From DASQBT01 sp049578545 (GTDB taxonomy: Bacteria; Pseudomonadota; Gammaproteobacteria; Burkholderiales; Thiobacillaceae): a stretch of DNA of 64,000 nucleotides. The notes below the pieces were generated by a model. The model was not told where the DNA came from, searched no databases, and was given only the letters and a program-made list of their open reading frames with translations. Location: NCBI GenBank assembly GCA_049578545.1, contig JBAUMF010000088.1, forward strand, positions 1 to 64,000, in the 5' to 3' direction. Every line of letters starts with the position of its first letter. Position 1 is the stretch's first letter. Of this stretch, positions 22,687-32,596 are shown piece after piece. The position numbers and the translations under genes were made by a program.

Positions 22687-23541
22687 TCAGTGGCCCAGTG
22701 GCGTCGACTGATCCTTCGGCTTGCGCAGGATTTCACCCACATCGTCGATCTTGTCGTGCAGCAGGTTGATCCTGTGGGCGAGGCCCTGGATTTCGGCGTG
22801 CGCCCGGCGATTGACATCGAAATCGAGTTCACTACGCAGGCGATCCTTCTTGTCCTGGCGGTTCTGGCTCATCATGATGACGGGCGCCTGTATTGCGGCC
22901 AGCATTGACAGAAAGAGATTGAGCAGGATGAAGGGATAAGGGTCCCACGCCTTGTGCCCGAGTTCGACGTTGATACTTGAGTACACGATGAGCACCATGG
23001 CAAAAGCAATGATGAAGGTCCATGAGCCGCCGAAGGACGCCACCAGGTCGGCAACCCGTTCGCCGAGGGTTTCTGCCTCCTCGATCACATCGTTGGGGTT
23101 GCGCGCGGCGCGGAGCCGGACCAGTCTTTCCGTGGCATGAAACTGCTTGCCCATGACGGTCATCAGGTCCAGGCCGGCGTCAGGTTTCTGCCTCAGCAGG
23201 ACGGTAATGTCGTGGAGGTCCACCTCAATGCACTCGCTCTCCTCGATCGCGGTGGCTTCGGTCTGATGCGGAGTCTGTGCCAGCATTGAGGCGAAGCCGA
23301 ATACATCGCCATGGATCGGCATGTCCAGAAGCACGACCTGGTTGTCTTCGTCGATGGTTGTGACCCGAACGGAGCCGGACACCATGATGAAGGCGCGTTC
23401 GCTCGGATCACCGATCTTGTAGATTCGCTGGCGTGGCGCAAAGTTGCGTAGTTCAACCTGACTCGCGAGAACCGCCAGTTCTTCGTCGTCGAGCAAGGCG
23501 AATAGTTGAACGCGTTTAAGGACAGCAGGGTTGCAGGCCAT
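22687..23541 (-). CDS. Cyclic nucleotide-binding / DUF1003 membrane protein
   Basis: 284 aa. Residues about 10-120 form a CRP-like cyclic nucleotide-binding domain (RIYKIGDPSERAFIMVSGSV). DUF1003 follows with two membrane segments (WTFIIAFAMVLIVYSSINVE and ILLNLFLSMLAAIQAPVIMM) and the typical MSQNRQDKKDR end. A C-terminal coiled-coil-like helix completes it. The pairing suggests a membrane protein gated or regulated by a cyclic nucleotide; ligand and transport role are not known. Confidence 0.88.
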   Translation of the reverse strand: MACNPAVLKRVQLFALLDDEELAVLASQVELRNFAPRQRIYKIGDPSERAFIMVSGSVRVTTIDEDNQVVLLDMPIHGDVFGFASMLAQTPHQTEATAIEESECIEVDLHDITVLLRQKPDAGLDLMTVMGKQFHATERLVRLRAARNPNDVIEEAETLGERVADLVASFGGSWTFIIAFAMVLIVYSSINVELGHKAWDPYPFILLNLFLSMLAAIQAPVIMMSQNRQDKKDRLRSELDFDVNRRAHAEIQGLAHRINLLHDKIDDVGEILRKPKDQSTPLGH

Positions 23542-24075
23542 TGATTACCTCGAGCAGTAGAGACACAAAATTGGGGCGTCCAGACCGATGCAGTACCCAC
23601 GTCCCCGCCTGCGCCAGAATATCCGATAAGTCATCGATTCCCGGGCCTGTTCGGGGTCAGGGTGTCCACCCGCATGTTATCAGGGGGGTTGCATTGCTTC
23701 ATTGATCCTGCCGCAGTGGCCCAATCGTCCCCCAGATCGCCGAAGCTTTCAAGCAAGGCCGTTAGCGCATCGACGCATTTTGCATGGCCCATTGGGTCGA
23801 CCAGCCACGCTCCAACTGCTCTGAGCATCAGTCTGCCCTGAACTCCAGACCAATCATGGGCTCTTCGCCGACGCTAATGGCCGAAACCGCTTGCGTATGG
23901 CGATCAGGCCAGAGAAATGACCTCACCCAGACGTCCGGAATTATCGGTGCCGGGCGCTACCTTCTGGATTTTGGCCCCGCGAATCCAGTTACCGGATTTG
24001 TCCAAGCCGGTAACGCGGTGATCCTCATACACTGCGGCCCGTGTAAAATCCTGACTTAATATCAGGAGAATCGAT
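23542..24075. other. 534-bp gap upstream of rph
   Basis: It holds no confident gene. Two short minus-strand frames, 23631-23828 and 23904-24032, read smoothly but match nothing known. The promoter of rph should lie here. Confidence 0.4.
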
Positions 24076-24801
24076 GTGAGTGGACGTCCCAGCGGCCGCA
24101 CCTCAGGCGCCATGCGGAAAATCCGCATTACCCGCCGCTTTACCAAGCATGCCGAAGGTTCCGTGATGATCGAGTTTGGCGATACGCAAGTCATCTGTAC
24201 CGCCAGCGTGTTGGAGAAGGTGCCAGCGCACAAGAAGGGCTGTGGTGAAGGCTGGGTGACGGCTGAATACGGGATGTTGCCGCGGTCAACCAATACCCGA
24301 ATCGACCGCGAAGCGGCGCGCGGGAAACAGTCGGGACGAACACAGGAAATCCAGCGCCTGATCGGACGCAGTCTGCGCGCTGTGGTGGACTTGAAGAAGC
24401 TTGGCGAGCGCACCGTGCATGTGGATTGCGATGTCATTCAGGCGGACGGCGGAACCCGCACCGCGTCGATCTCCGGCGCATATGTGGCTGTGGCCGATGC
24501 GGTGAACTGGCTTATGCTGCAGGGCATGGTTGCTGAATCGCCGCTGAAGGACAGCGTCGCGGCTATTTCGGTCGGTGTGTATAAGGGCGAACCAATTCTC
24601 GATCTGGACTACGCGGAAGACTCAAGCTGCGATACGGACATGAATGTGGTGATGACCGGGGTGGGCGGCATGGTGGAGGTGCAGGGAACGGCGGAAGGCG
24701 AACCGTTCAGCCGTTCAACACTTGAGGCGCTGCTCGATCTGGCGGAGAAAGGCATTGCTGAAATCACGCTGGCGCAGAAGGCGGCTCTGGAGCAGCAGTA
24801 A
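24076..24801 (+). CDS. rph: Ribonuclease PH
   Basis: 241 aa. Phosphorolytic 3' exonuclease that trims tRNA precursors. It starts with GTG at 24076 (AGGAG at 24064-24068); an overlapping ATG at 24074 runs into a stop. Typical motifs are RPSGRTSGAMRKIRITR, EYGMLPRSTNTR, QEIQRLIGRSLRA and DCDVIQADGGTRTASISGAY. It shares one base with the rdgB start, so rph, rdgB, the DUF2784 gene and hemW form one unit. Confidence 0.96.
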   Translation: MSGRPSGRTSGAMRKIRITRRFTKHAEGSVMIEFGDTQVICTASVLEKVPAHKKGCGEGWVTAEYGMLPRSTNTRIDREAARGKQSGRTQEIQRLIGRSLRAVVDLKKLGERTVHVDCDVIQADGGTRTASISGAYVAVADAVNWLMLQGMVAESPLKDSVAAISVGVYKGEPILDLDYAEDSSCDTDMNVVMTGVGGMVEVQGTAEGEPFSRSTLEALLDLAEKGIAEITLAQKAALEQQ

Positions 24802-25397
24802 TGCAGAAGCTTGTCATCGCTTCGGGGAACCGGGGCAAGTTAAGGGAAATTGACCAGATTCTGACCCCGCTGGGGTTTGAAGTATTGCCGCAGTCTGACT
24901 TCGGGGTGCCTGAATGCCCGGAGCCACACGTTACCTTTATCGAGAATTGCCTGGCCAAGGCACGCCATGCATCGTTGCATACCGGGCTGCCTGCCTTGGC
25001 AGACGATTCAGGAATCTGCGTGGATGCACTCAATGGCGCACCGGGGGTTTATTCAGCGCGCTACAGCGGAGAACCCAAATCCGATGAGCGCAACAACGAA
25101 AAGCTAGTGGCTGCCCTTCGGGGACAGACCAACCGCAAGGCGCACTACTACTGCGTGATCGTCTTGGTGCGTCATGCCGATGATCCTGAACCACTCATTG
25201 CCGAGGGACGCTGGCATGGCGAGATCATTGATGCACCGCGCGGCAAGAACGGTTTTGGTTATGACCCCTATTTCTACCTGGGGGAATTTGGCAAAACCGG
25301 CGCAGAACTTGAATCCGATCACAAAAATGCCATTAGCCACCGCGGTAAAGCGCTGGTTCAACTGGTAAGCAAGTTGCGTGTCGACCTGAAGGCATGA
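24801..25397 (+). CDS. rdgB: XTP/dITP diphosphatase (RdgB/HAM1)
   Basis: 198 aa. It hydrolyses dITP, XTP and related damaged purine nucleotides. Family motifs are ASGNRGKLREI (7-17), TFIENCLAKARHA, LADDSGICVDALNGAPGVYSA and GKNGFGYDPYF, then SHRGKAL at the C-terminus. Start and stop overlap both neighbours. Confidence 0.95.
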   Translation: MQKLVIASGNRGKLREIDQILTPLGFEVLPQSDFGVPECPEPHVTFIENCLAKARHASLHTGLPALADDSGICVDALNGAPGVYSARYSGEPKSDERNNEKLVAALRGQTNRKAHYYCVIVLVRHADDPEPLIAEGRWHGEIIDAPRGKNGFGYDPYFYLGEFGKTGAELESDHKNAISHRGKALVQLVSKLRVDLKA

Positions 25398-25768
25398 TCT
25401 ATCGGCTCGTGTCGGAAGTCCTGCTCCTGGTACATCTGGCATTCATCTTCTTTGTAATGGCAGGTGGGGTGCTCGTTGCCTTGAGGCCCCGGATCGTCTG
25501 GTTGCATGTTCCTGCGGTCATTTGGGGTGCACTGATCGAGTTCCGTGGCTGGATCTGCCCGCTGACGCCGCTGGAAAATACCTTTCGGAAACTTGCTGGC
25601 GAGAAGGGTTATGCGGGAGGCTTCATTGAACATTATCTGCTGCCGTTGATCTACCCGGAATCCCTGACAACAAAAACTCAATATTTGTTGGGGGGACTGG
25701 TGTTGGTGACAAATGCGCTGGTTTATTTCTGGCTGTGGCGGCGAAATACGTGGAAGAGAAGCGGGTGA
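25394..25768 (+). CDS. DUF2784 membrane protein
   Basis: 124 aa with three to four membrane segments (LLLVHLAFIFFVMAGGVLVA, VWLHVPAVIWGALIEF, LLGGLVLVTNALVYFWLW). The EFRGWICPLTPLEN motif is characteristic of DUF2784. Its start overlaps the rdgB stop and its stop overlaps the hemW start, so it is co-translated. The function is unknown. Confidence 0.9.
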   Translation: MIYRLVSEVLLLVHLAFIFFVMAGGVLVALRPRIVWLHVPAVIWGALIEFRGWICPLTPLENTFRKLAGEKGYAGGFIEHYLLPLIYPESLTTKTQYLLGGLVLVTNALVYFWLWRRNTWKRSG

Positions 25769-26928
25769 TGCCAATCAGTCCGGCATTAACTGACTCGCCG
25801 CCACTTGCGCTGTATATTCACCTGCCCTGGTGCGTGCGTAAATGCCCCTACTGTGATTTCAACTCGCATGCCGCGAATCAAATTCCTGAAGCAGCGTATA
25901 TCGATGCATTGACCCGCGATCTCGAATCGGCTCTACCGCAAATATGGGGGCGAAGGATCCGCAGTATCTTTTTCGGCGGAGGCACACCCAGTCTTTTTTC
26001 CCCGGAAGGAATAGAGCGAATTATCAGCATGCTGCGCGCCCTTACGCGGCTTGATCCCGGGGCCGAAATTACGCTGGAGGCGAATCCTGGCTCGGTTGAG
26101 GCCGACAAGTTCAATGGATTCCGGTGCGCGGGGGTCAGCCGGCTCTCTCTCGGAATCCAGAGTTTTGATGATGCAAGACTCAAATCAATTGGGCGAATAC
26201 ATGGAGGTGCAGAGGCACGCGCTGCTGCCGAACTGGCTGCACAAACGTTCGACAATTGCAATCTTGATTTGATGTATGGTTTGCCGGGGCAAACCGTGGC
26301 CGAAGCGCTTAGCGATGTGGACGTGGCGCTAGACTTCAACCCATCGCATCTTTCCTGTTACCACCTGACGCTGGAACCGAATACGCCCTTTGGCCGCACG
26401 CCTCCGCCCAACCTGCCCGATGAGGACGAATCCTTTGCAATGCAGGAAGCCATCGAAGAAAGGCTTGAGGAATCCGGCTTTGAGCATTACGAAACGTCGG
26501 CCTTTGCCAGAACGGCATATCGATGTAACCATAACCTCAATTACTGGGAGTTCGGCGACTATCTGGGCATAGGTGCGGGAGCGCATTCCAAACTTTCTTT
26601 TCACGATCGCATCGTCCGGCAAATGCGGGTCAAGCATCCACGCCAATATATGGAGTCTGCGGCAAAAGGCCATGCCGTTGCAGAAGAGCGTACCGTGGCG
26701 GTTGAGGATCTGCCTTTTGAGTTCATGATGAATGCTCTGCGGCTTTGCGGTGGAATCGACCTGACCTTGTTCACGCAACGCACAGGTCTGCCGATCAACA
26801 TGCTATTCAAACCGCTGGAGCAAGCGGAGGCGCGTGGCCTCGTCAGACGCACGTTGCTCCGCCTTGAGCCGTCTCTGGCCGGACAGCGTTTCCTGAACGA
26901 TTTGCTGACCCTGTTCATGACAGATTGA
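25768..26928 (+). CDS. hemW: Radical SAM heme chaperone HemW
   Basis: 386 aa. The radical SAM cluster motif is CVRKCPYCDFNSH near the N-terminus (CxxxCxxC), followed by FFGGGTPSLF and LEANPGS. HemW binds heme and delivers it to respiratory proteins; it is not a coproporphyrinogen dehydrogenase despite older names. The ATG at 25768 overlaps the upstream stop (TGATG); an in-frame ATG at 25735 lies inside the DUF2784 gene and was not chosen. Confidence 0.93.
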   Translation: MPISPALTDSPPLALYIHLPWCVRKCPYCDFNSHAANQIPEAAYIDALTRDLESALPQIWGRRIRSIFFGGGTPSLFSPEGIERIISMLRALTRLDPGAEITLEANPGSVEADKFNGFRCAGVSRLSLGIQSFDDARLKSIGRIHGGAEARAAAELAAQTFDNCNLDLMYGLPGQTVAEALSDVDVALDFNPSHLSCYHLTLEPNTPFGRTPPPNLPDEDESFAMQEAIEERLEESGFEHYETSAFARTAYRCNHNLNYWEFGDYLGIGAGAHSKLSFHDRIVRQMRVKHPRQYMESAAKGHAVAEERTVAVEDLPFEFMMNALRLCGGIDLTLFTQRTGLPINMLFKPLEQAEARGLVRRTLLRLEPSLAGQRFLNDLLTLFMTD

Positions 26929-27017
26929 AGACCGGTGAAGCAAGCGCAGCATTAAGATGCAGGTTATGCTGTACTGGCTAGAATGTATATGTCAGTGCGC
27001 ACGTGTGGAGAGGATTG

Positions 27018-30000
27018 ATGAGCAAACTCGGGATGATCACTTTGGATGGCAACGAGGCCGTCGCCGGCGTGGCCTATTTGTGCAGCGAGGTCATTGCCAT
27101 TTATCCGATTACGCCTTCGTCCAACATGGGCGAGTGGTCCGACGAGTGGGCTTCGCAGGGTCGACCCAACATTTGGGGGGCCACGCCTAAAATCGTCGAA
27201 ATGCAGAGTGAAGGCGGTGTTGCAGGTGCCCTGCATGGCGCGCTGCAGGCAGGAGCGCTGGCCACTTCCTTTACGGCCTCCCAGGGACTGCTGCTCATGA
27301 TTCCCAACATGTACAAGATCGCGGGGGAGCTGACGTCGTTTGTCCTGCATGTTTCGGCGCGGACGATTGCCACCCATGCGCTTTCGATCTTCGGCGACCA
27401 TAGCGATGTCATGGCTTGCCGATCCACCGGCTTCTCCATGTTGGCCTCAGGCAGCGTGCAGGAGGCACAGGACATGGCGCTGATTGCCCACGCCGCAACC
27501 CTGCAGGGGCGGATTCCTGTGCTGCACTTCTTCGATGGCTTCCGCACATCGCACGAAGTGGCCAAGATTGAGGCGCTTGGAGCCGATGCAGTGCACGCCA
27601 TGATCAATGAGGACACGGTGATCGCTCACAGGAAACGCGCATTGTCGCCAGAACATCCCGTATTGCGCGGCAGTTCGCAGAACCCAGATGTCTTCTTCCA
27701 GGCACGCGAGCGCATCAACCCGTTCTACAACTCGTTTCCCCAGATCGTGCAGGGCGCCATGACCCGCTTCGCCCAGCTCACCGGACGGCAGTATCGGTTG
27801 TTTGACTATGTGGGCGCGGCGGATGCCGAAAGGGTCGTCGTCCTCATGGGTTCGGGCGCGGAAGTCGTGCATGAAACAGTCGACGACCTGGCCCGGCTTG
27901 GCGAGAAGGTCGGCGTGGTAAAGGTGCGCCTGTATCGGCCATTCGATGCCAAAGCATTGATCGAGGCCTTGCCGGCAACAGTCAAATCGGTCGCCGTACT
28001 TGACCGGTGCAAGGAGCCTGGAGCGGATGGTGAACCGCTCTACAAGGATGTGGTGACGGCGCTTGCACAGGCGGCAGCCGACGGCAGCAGAAGCATGCCG
28101 CGGGTGATTGGCGGCCGCTATGGTCTGGCGAGCAAGGAGTTTACCCCGGGCATGGTGAAGGCCGTGTTCGATGAATTGGGGCAGGCGAGCGTCAAGCGCG
28201 ATTTCACCATCGGTATCGTTGATGACGTTAGCCATCTCTCCCTTGCATGGGATGGCGAATTCCGCACGCAGGCCTCCGGGACGGCGCAGAAGGCAATGTT
28301 TTACGGGCTGGGTTCCGATGGAACCGTTTCGGCCAACAAGAATTCGATCAAGATCATTGGCGAGTCAACCGAGCTATATGCCCAGGGCTATTTTGTCTAT
28401 GACTCGAAGAAATCCGGCGCGGTCACCGTATCGCACCTGCGTTTCGGGCCCGAGCCCATTCGTTCCGCCTATCTGATTGGCGAGGATGAGGCGCAGTTTG
28501 TGGCCTGTCATCAGACGGTATTTCTTGAACGTTACGACATGCTGGCACATGCCGCAGACGGTGCCGTATTCCTGCTCAACACACCTGTCGTACCGGAACA
28601 GGCGTGGAACAGCCTGCCGGCGGGGGTGCAGAATCATATCTTGCGCAAGCGGCTCAGGCTTTATGTCATTGATGCCTACAAGGTGGCTGAGGCGGTGGGC
28701 ATGGGCCGGCGCATCAACACCATCATGCAGACATGTTTCTTTGCCATTGCCGGAATTCTGCCGCGCGAGGAAGCGATCAACGCCATCAAGGCGGCAGTGG
28801 AGAAGACTTATGGCAGAAAGAGCAAGCGTCTGGCTGAACTCAATTACCAGGCTATCGATCAGTCGCTGGAAAACCTGCACCAGGTCGATGTGGGCAAGTG
28901 GTCTGATGTTACCGTCAGCGAACCGGCCAGTGCGTCTGGCTCTGCGGTATTGGCTGAAATGCCCGATTTTGTCCGCCAAGTCACTTTGCCCATTTATGCA
29001 GGCAAGGGCGACAGTCTGCCGGTTTCCCTTATGCCTGAAGATGGCACCTTTCCAGTGGGAACAGCCAAATGGGAGAAGCGCAACATCGCACTGGAAATAC
29101 CGGTATGGGACGAGAAACTTTGCACCCAATGCGGCAAGTGCGTCTTCGTATGCCCGCACAGCGTGATTCGCGCCAGGGTTTTTCCCGCGGTTGCTGCCGC
29201 GACTGCGCCACCCAGCTTCAAGCATGTGCCTACCCGCAGCAAGGACTATCCAGTCGGAACACACATTAGCTACCAGGTGGCGGCCGAGGATTGCACTGGT
29301 TGCGCTTTGTGCGTTGAAGCCTGTCCCATCCACGACAAATCCAATGTCAGCCATCGTGCGGTCAATATGGCACCGCAACCACCACTGCGGGAACAGGAAC
29401 GCGATAATCTCGCATTTTTTTTGAGTCTGCCGGAATATGACCGCGACAAGCTCAAACACGCAACCATACCCGGCGCCATGCTGCTGGACCCGTTGTTCGA
29501 ATTTTCCGGGGCCTGCTCCGGCTGTGGCGAGACACCCTATATCAGGCTGGCCTCCCAGCTGTTCGGTGATCGCATGATGGTCGCCAATGCAACCGGCTGT
29601 TCGTCGATTTATGGTGGCAATTTGCCAACCACGCCGTGGACGAAAAATGCCCAGGGGCGCGGCCCCGCATGGAACAACTCTCTGTTTGAAGACAATGCCG
29701 AGTTTGGCCTGGGCATGCGTGTGGCAGTTGATCAATTGCATAGCTACGCACGCGGACTGGTAAGAAAGCTGGCTGAGCAGATTGGCGGCGACCTGGCGGA
29801 AGGTCTGCTGAGTGCAGATCAAACCGAAGAGCATGGCATACACGAGCAGCGCCAGCGTGTGGTGCAACTGCTCGAAAGAGTGTCGCGACTCGACAGCAGG
29901 GAAGCAAAGGAACTGGCTGCAGTGGCCGAGTACCTTATCCGCCGCAGTGTCTGGATTATCGGTGGGGACGGCTGGGCCTACGATATCGGTTACGGCGGCC

Positions 30001-30602
30001 TCGACCACGTGCTCGCTCAGCCCTCCGATGTGAATATCCTCGTTCTGGATACCGAGGTGTATTCCAATACCGGCGGCCAGACTTCCAAGGCCACGCCGCT
30101 GGGCGCGGTGGCCAAATTCTCCGCTGGAGGGAAGCCAACGGCAAAAAAGGATCTTGCCAAACTGGCAATGGATTACGGACATGTCTATGTGGCGCAGGTC
30201 GCCTTTGGCGCAAAGGATGTCCACACCCTGCGCGTTTTTCGTGAGGCAGAGTCCTATCAAGGCCCGTCCCTCATCATTGCCTATAGTCCCTGCATCGCCC
30301 ACGGCGTGGATATGCAGTACAACCTGCGGCAGCAGGAACTTGCGGTTAAGACCGGCTATTTCCCGCTGTTCCGTTATGATCCGCGTGAGGACACCCCGTT
30401 CCGTGTTGACTCGGCAGAACCAAGTTTGCCGCTAAAGGAATTCACCAGCACGGAAACCCGGTTTTCCATGCTGTTTCGCAGCCATCCCGAGGCAGCACAA
30501 CAGTTCCTTGAAGCTGCCCAGCAGGGCGTGAAGAAGCATTTTGCTGATTTGCAGTCCATGGCTTCTGCCGGAACGGCCAAACCAGAGCAGAAGGATTCAT
30601 GA
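27018..30602 (+). CDS. nifJ: Pyruvate:ferredoxin (flavodoxin) oxidoreductase
   Basis: 1194 aa single-chain enzyme from ATG at 27018, with GGAGAGG upstream. It oxidises pyruvate to acetyl-CoA and CO2 and reduces ferredoxin or flavodoxin, or runs in reverse. Domain order is pyrimidine-binding, transketolase C, gamma, 2x[4Fe-4S] ferredoxin (C702/705/708/712 and C759/762/765/769), and TPP domain with the proximal cluster Cys (C833, C836) and GDGWAYDIGYGGLDH. This oxygen-sensitive enzyme points to microaerobic or anaerobic metabolism. The DHOD-like gene follows after 11 bp. Confidence 0.95.
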   Translation: MSKLGMITLDGNEAVAGVAYLCSEVIAIYPITPSSNMGEWSDEWASQGRPNIWGATPKIVEMQSEGGVAGALHGALQAGALATSFTASQGLLLMIPNMYKIAGELTSFVLHVSARTIATHALSIFGDHSDVMACRSTGFSMLASGSVQEAQDMALIAHAATLQGRIPVLHFFDGFRTSHEVAKIEALGADAVHAMINEDTVIAHRKRALSPEHPVLRGSSQNPDVFFQARERINPFYNSFPQIVQGAMTRFAQLTGRQYRLFDYVGAADAERVVVLMGSGAEVVHETVDDLARLGEKVGVVKVRLYRPFDAKALIEALPATVKSVAVLDRCKEPGADGEPLYKDVVTALAQAAADGSRSMPRVIGGRYGLASKEFTPGMVKAVFDELGQASVKRDFTIGIVDDVSHLSLAWDGEFRTQASGTAQKAMFYGLGSDGTVSANKNSIKIIGESTELYAQGYFVYDSKKSGAVTVSHLRFGPEPIRSAYLIGEDEAQFVACHQTVFLERYDMLAHAADGAVFLLNTPVVPEQAWNSLPAGVQNHILRKRLRLYVIDAYKVAEAVGMGRRINTIMQTCFFAIAGILPREEAINAIKAAVEKTYGRKSKRLAELNYQAIDQSLENLHQVDVGKWSDVTVSEPASASGSAVLAEMPDFVRQVTLPIYAGKGDSLPVSLMPEDGTFPVGTAKWEKRNIALEIPVWDEKLCTQCGKCVFVCPHSVIRARVFPAVAAATAPPSFKHVPTRSKDYPVGTHISYQVAAEDCTGCALCVEACPIHDKSNVSHRAVNMAPQPPLREQERDNLAFFLSLPEYDRDKLKHATIPGAMLLDPLFEFSGACSGCGETPYIRLASQLFGDRMMVANATGCSSIYGGNLPTTPWTKNAQGRGPAWNNSLFEDNAEFGLGMRVAVDQLHSYARGLVRKLAEQIGGDLAEGLLSADQTEEHGIHEQRQRVVQLLERVSRLDSREAKELAAVAEYLIRRSVWIIGGDGWAYDIGYGGLDHVLAQPSDVNILVLDTEVYSNTGGQTSKATPLGAVAKFSAGGKPTAKKDLAKLAMDYGHVYVAQVAFGAKDVHTLRVFREAESYQGPSLIIAYSPCIAHGVDMQYNLRQQELAVKTGYFPLFRYDPREDTPFRVDSAEPSLPLKEFTSTETRFSMLFRSHPEAAQQFLEAAQQGVKKHFADLQSMASAGTAKPEQKDS

Positions 30603-30613
30603 GGGCTTAGGCA

Positions 30614-31627
30614 ATGATTGATCTCACCACAACCTATCTTGGTCTCCAGCTGAAGAACCCCTTGGTCCCCTCAGCCTCGCCTTTATCAAAGAATATTGAC
30701 ACGGCAAAACGCCTGGAGGATGCCGGAGCTGCTGCGCTCGTCATGTATTCCCTGTTCGAGGAGGAACTGCTGGCAGAAGAGGCCATGGTGGACCGCTTTC
30801 TCGTGCATGGCGAGCTTGGCCACGGCGAAGCCGATAGCTACCTGCCGGATCACGACACATTTCGCAATGGTTTGGATGCCTACCTGGAACAGCTCCAGCG
30901 CTTGAAGGCGAATCTGGATATTCCGGTAGTGGCCAGCCTCAATGGCGTTTCCCTTTCCGGTTGGGTGGAACTTGGAGAACAGTTGCAGCAGGCCGGTGCC
31001 GACGCATTGGAATTGAATGTTTATTACGTTGCCGCTGATCCCCGGCAGACAGGCGACGCGGTGGAAGCGCGCTACATCGACTTGCTGAAGAAATTACGCA
31101 GTGTGGTGAACATTCCGATTGTCATGAAGCTCTCCCCGTTTTTTTCGGCGCTGCCGCATTTTGTCAAACGCATCGAGGGGGCAGGTGCAAAGGGTGTGGC
31201 CATATTTAACCGGTTTTATCAACCTGACGTCGATCTCGAGTTGCTCTGTGTCGAAGACAGCCTCCATCTTTCAACCCCGGATGAGGTTCTGCTTCGGCTG
31301 CGCTGGCTGGCCATTCTGCGTGGGCAGACGTCAATGACTCTGGCCGCGACGGGAGGAGTATATAGCGCTGGGGATGCGCTCAAAATGATCCTGACGGGTG
31401 CGGATGTTGTCCATCTTGCCAGCTGTTTGCTAAAGCATGGCCCGGCACGACTGACGGAAATTCTGGCGGGAATGCAGGTCTGGCTGGAAGAAAACGAGTA
31501 TGAGTCGGTGCAGCAGATGAAGGGAAGCATGAGCCTGGGCAAACTGCGCGATCCGTCAGCCGTGGTTCGTGATGGCTACGTAAGGGTTCTGAACCACTAC
31601 GTTCCACCGCCCGGGGTGGAGTCTTAA
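30614..31627 (+). CDS. Dihydroorotate dehydrogenase-like flavoprotein
   Basis: 337 aa. A FMN-binding TIM barrel of the DHODH class: NPLVPSASPLSKNID near the start, VASLNGVSLSGW, ELNVYYVAADP, VMKLSPFFSALP and the phosphate-binding AATGGVYSAGDALKMILTGA. Members that accompany PFOR are usually annotated as DHOD-like and differ from true PyrD. Close coupling to nifJ suggests shared electron metabolism; the substrate is unknown. Confidence 0.85.
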   Translation: MIDLTTTYLGLQLKNPLVPSASPLSKNIDTAKRLEDAGAAALVMYSLFEEELLAEEAMVDRFLVHGELGHGEADSYLPDHDTFRNGLDAYLEQLQRLKANLDIPVVASLNGVSLSGWVELGEQLQQAGADALELNVYYVAADPRQTGDAVEARYIDLLKKLRSVVNIPIVMKLSPFFSALPHFVKRIEGAGAKGVAIFNRFYQPDVDLELLCVEDSLHLSTPDEVLLRLRWLAILRGQTSMTLAATGGVYSAGDALKMILTGADVVHLASCLLKHGPARLTEILAGMQVWLEENEYESVQQMKGSMSLGKLRDPSAVVRDGYVRVLNHYVPPPGVES

Positions 31628-31957
31628 GCATCGCGACATAAATCTGCTGCATATCTGGATGGCAGCGTTGTGTGGTGGCGCCCGAAGTGCCGCATAAGAG
31701 GCAGCTTGGGCTTTGGCCGATGAGGGAGGGCCGGGCGAGGACAGTGCGCCGCCTGCATCCTGCCTTGGCCTTGCATTCGCATACGCTTGCCATCGTCCTT
31801 GCCCTCTGCAGTCGTCCGGCATTCCTCAAGTTATTCTGTGCACACCCGTGTCCTTGCACACCGTGCGACGTGCCCGCCAACGACTCGTTGCGAGTCGTCA
31901 CGGCATCGATAGTTCTTCACACTGAGGGTGGTGGAGGCGCGATAAACTGACCTTGGG
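31628..31957. other. 330-bp gap after the DHOD-like gene
   Basis: It contains a perfect 8-bp hairpin with a 3-nt loop (ACGACTCG 31880-31887, CGAGTCGT 31891-31898) without a T run. Short ORFs across the gap have no ribosome binding site or recognisable product and were not accepted. Confidence 0.5.
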
Positions 31958-32596
31958 ATGAATGGCAATCTGCGTATGAAGAATAGAAATGACGTGTTCA
32001 GGCATGGTGCGCTGCTCGTCGGTACCTTGCTGGTGTTTGTATGGTCTGGAATCCGCCCGCACGATCGTTTCACCTGGTTTCTGGAAGTGGCACCGGTGCT
32101 GATTGCATTTCCCGTTATCGTGCTGACCTACCGGTCCTTTCGGTTGACTGATCTGGTGTACTTGGGTATTGCGTTGCATGCCATGATCCTGATGGTCGGC
32201 GGCCACTATACCTATGCGGAAGTACCCCTTTTCAACTGGATTCGCGATCATTATGGCCTTGCGCGTAACGATTACGACCGGGTCGGTCATCTGGCCCAAG
32301 GCTTCTTCCCGGCGCTGATCGCACGTGAAATCCTTATTCGTAAGCGCATCGTCCAGCCGGGTGGCTGGATGTTCTTTCTTGTGGTCTGTATCTGTCTGGC
32401 GATATCGGCCAGCTATGAATTGATCGAGTGGATGGTTGCGGAACTGTCGGGGGATGATGCAGTCGCATTTCTGGCGACTCAGGGTGATGTCTGGGACACT
32501 CAAAAGGACATGGCGTTCGCGCTAGTGGGCAGCATCCTCTCACAGGTGCTACTCTCTAAGCTGCACGACAGGCAACTGAAGGAGATCACATCATGA
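31958..32596 (+). CDS. DUF2238 (YjdF-like) membrane protein
   Basis: 212 aa with about six membrane segments. DUF2238 hallmarks are HAMILMVGGHYTYAEVPLFN, NDYDRVGHLAQGFFPALIAR, ASYELIEW and TQGDVWDTQKDM. The function is unknown. Its stop overlaps the start of the dienelactone hydrolase gene by 4 bp. Confidence 0.9.
   Translation: MNGNLRMKNRNDVFRHGALLVGTLLVFVWSGIRPHDRFTWFLEVAPVLIAFPVIVLTYRSFRLTDLVYLGIALHAMILMVGGHYTYAEVPLFNWIRDHYGLARNDYDRVGHLAQGFFPALIAREILIRKRIVQPGGWMFFLVVCICLAISASYELIEWMVAELSGDDAVAFLATQGDVWDTQKDMAFALVGSILSQVLLSKLHDRQLKEITS

Noticed and set aside
28374..30302. 642-aa minus-strand frame opposite nifJ
   Set aside because: It is the mirror frame of a strongly conserved coding region with GC-rich third positions; the plus-strand product is unambiguous.
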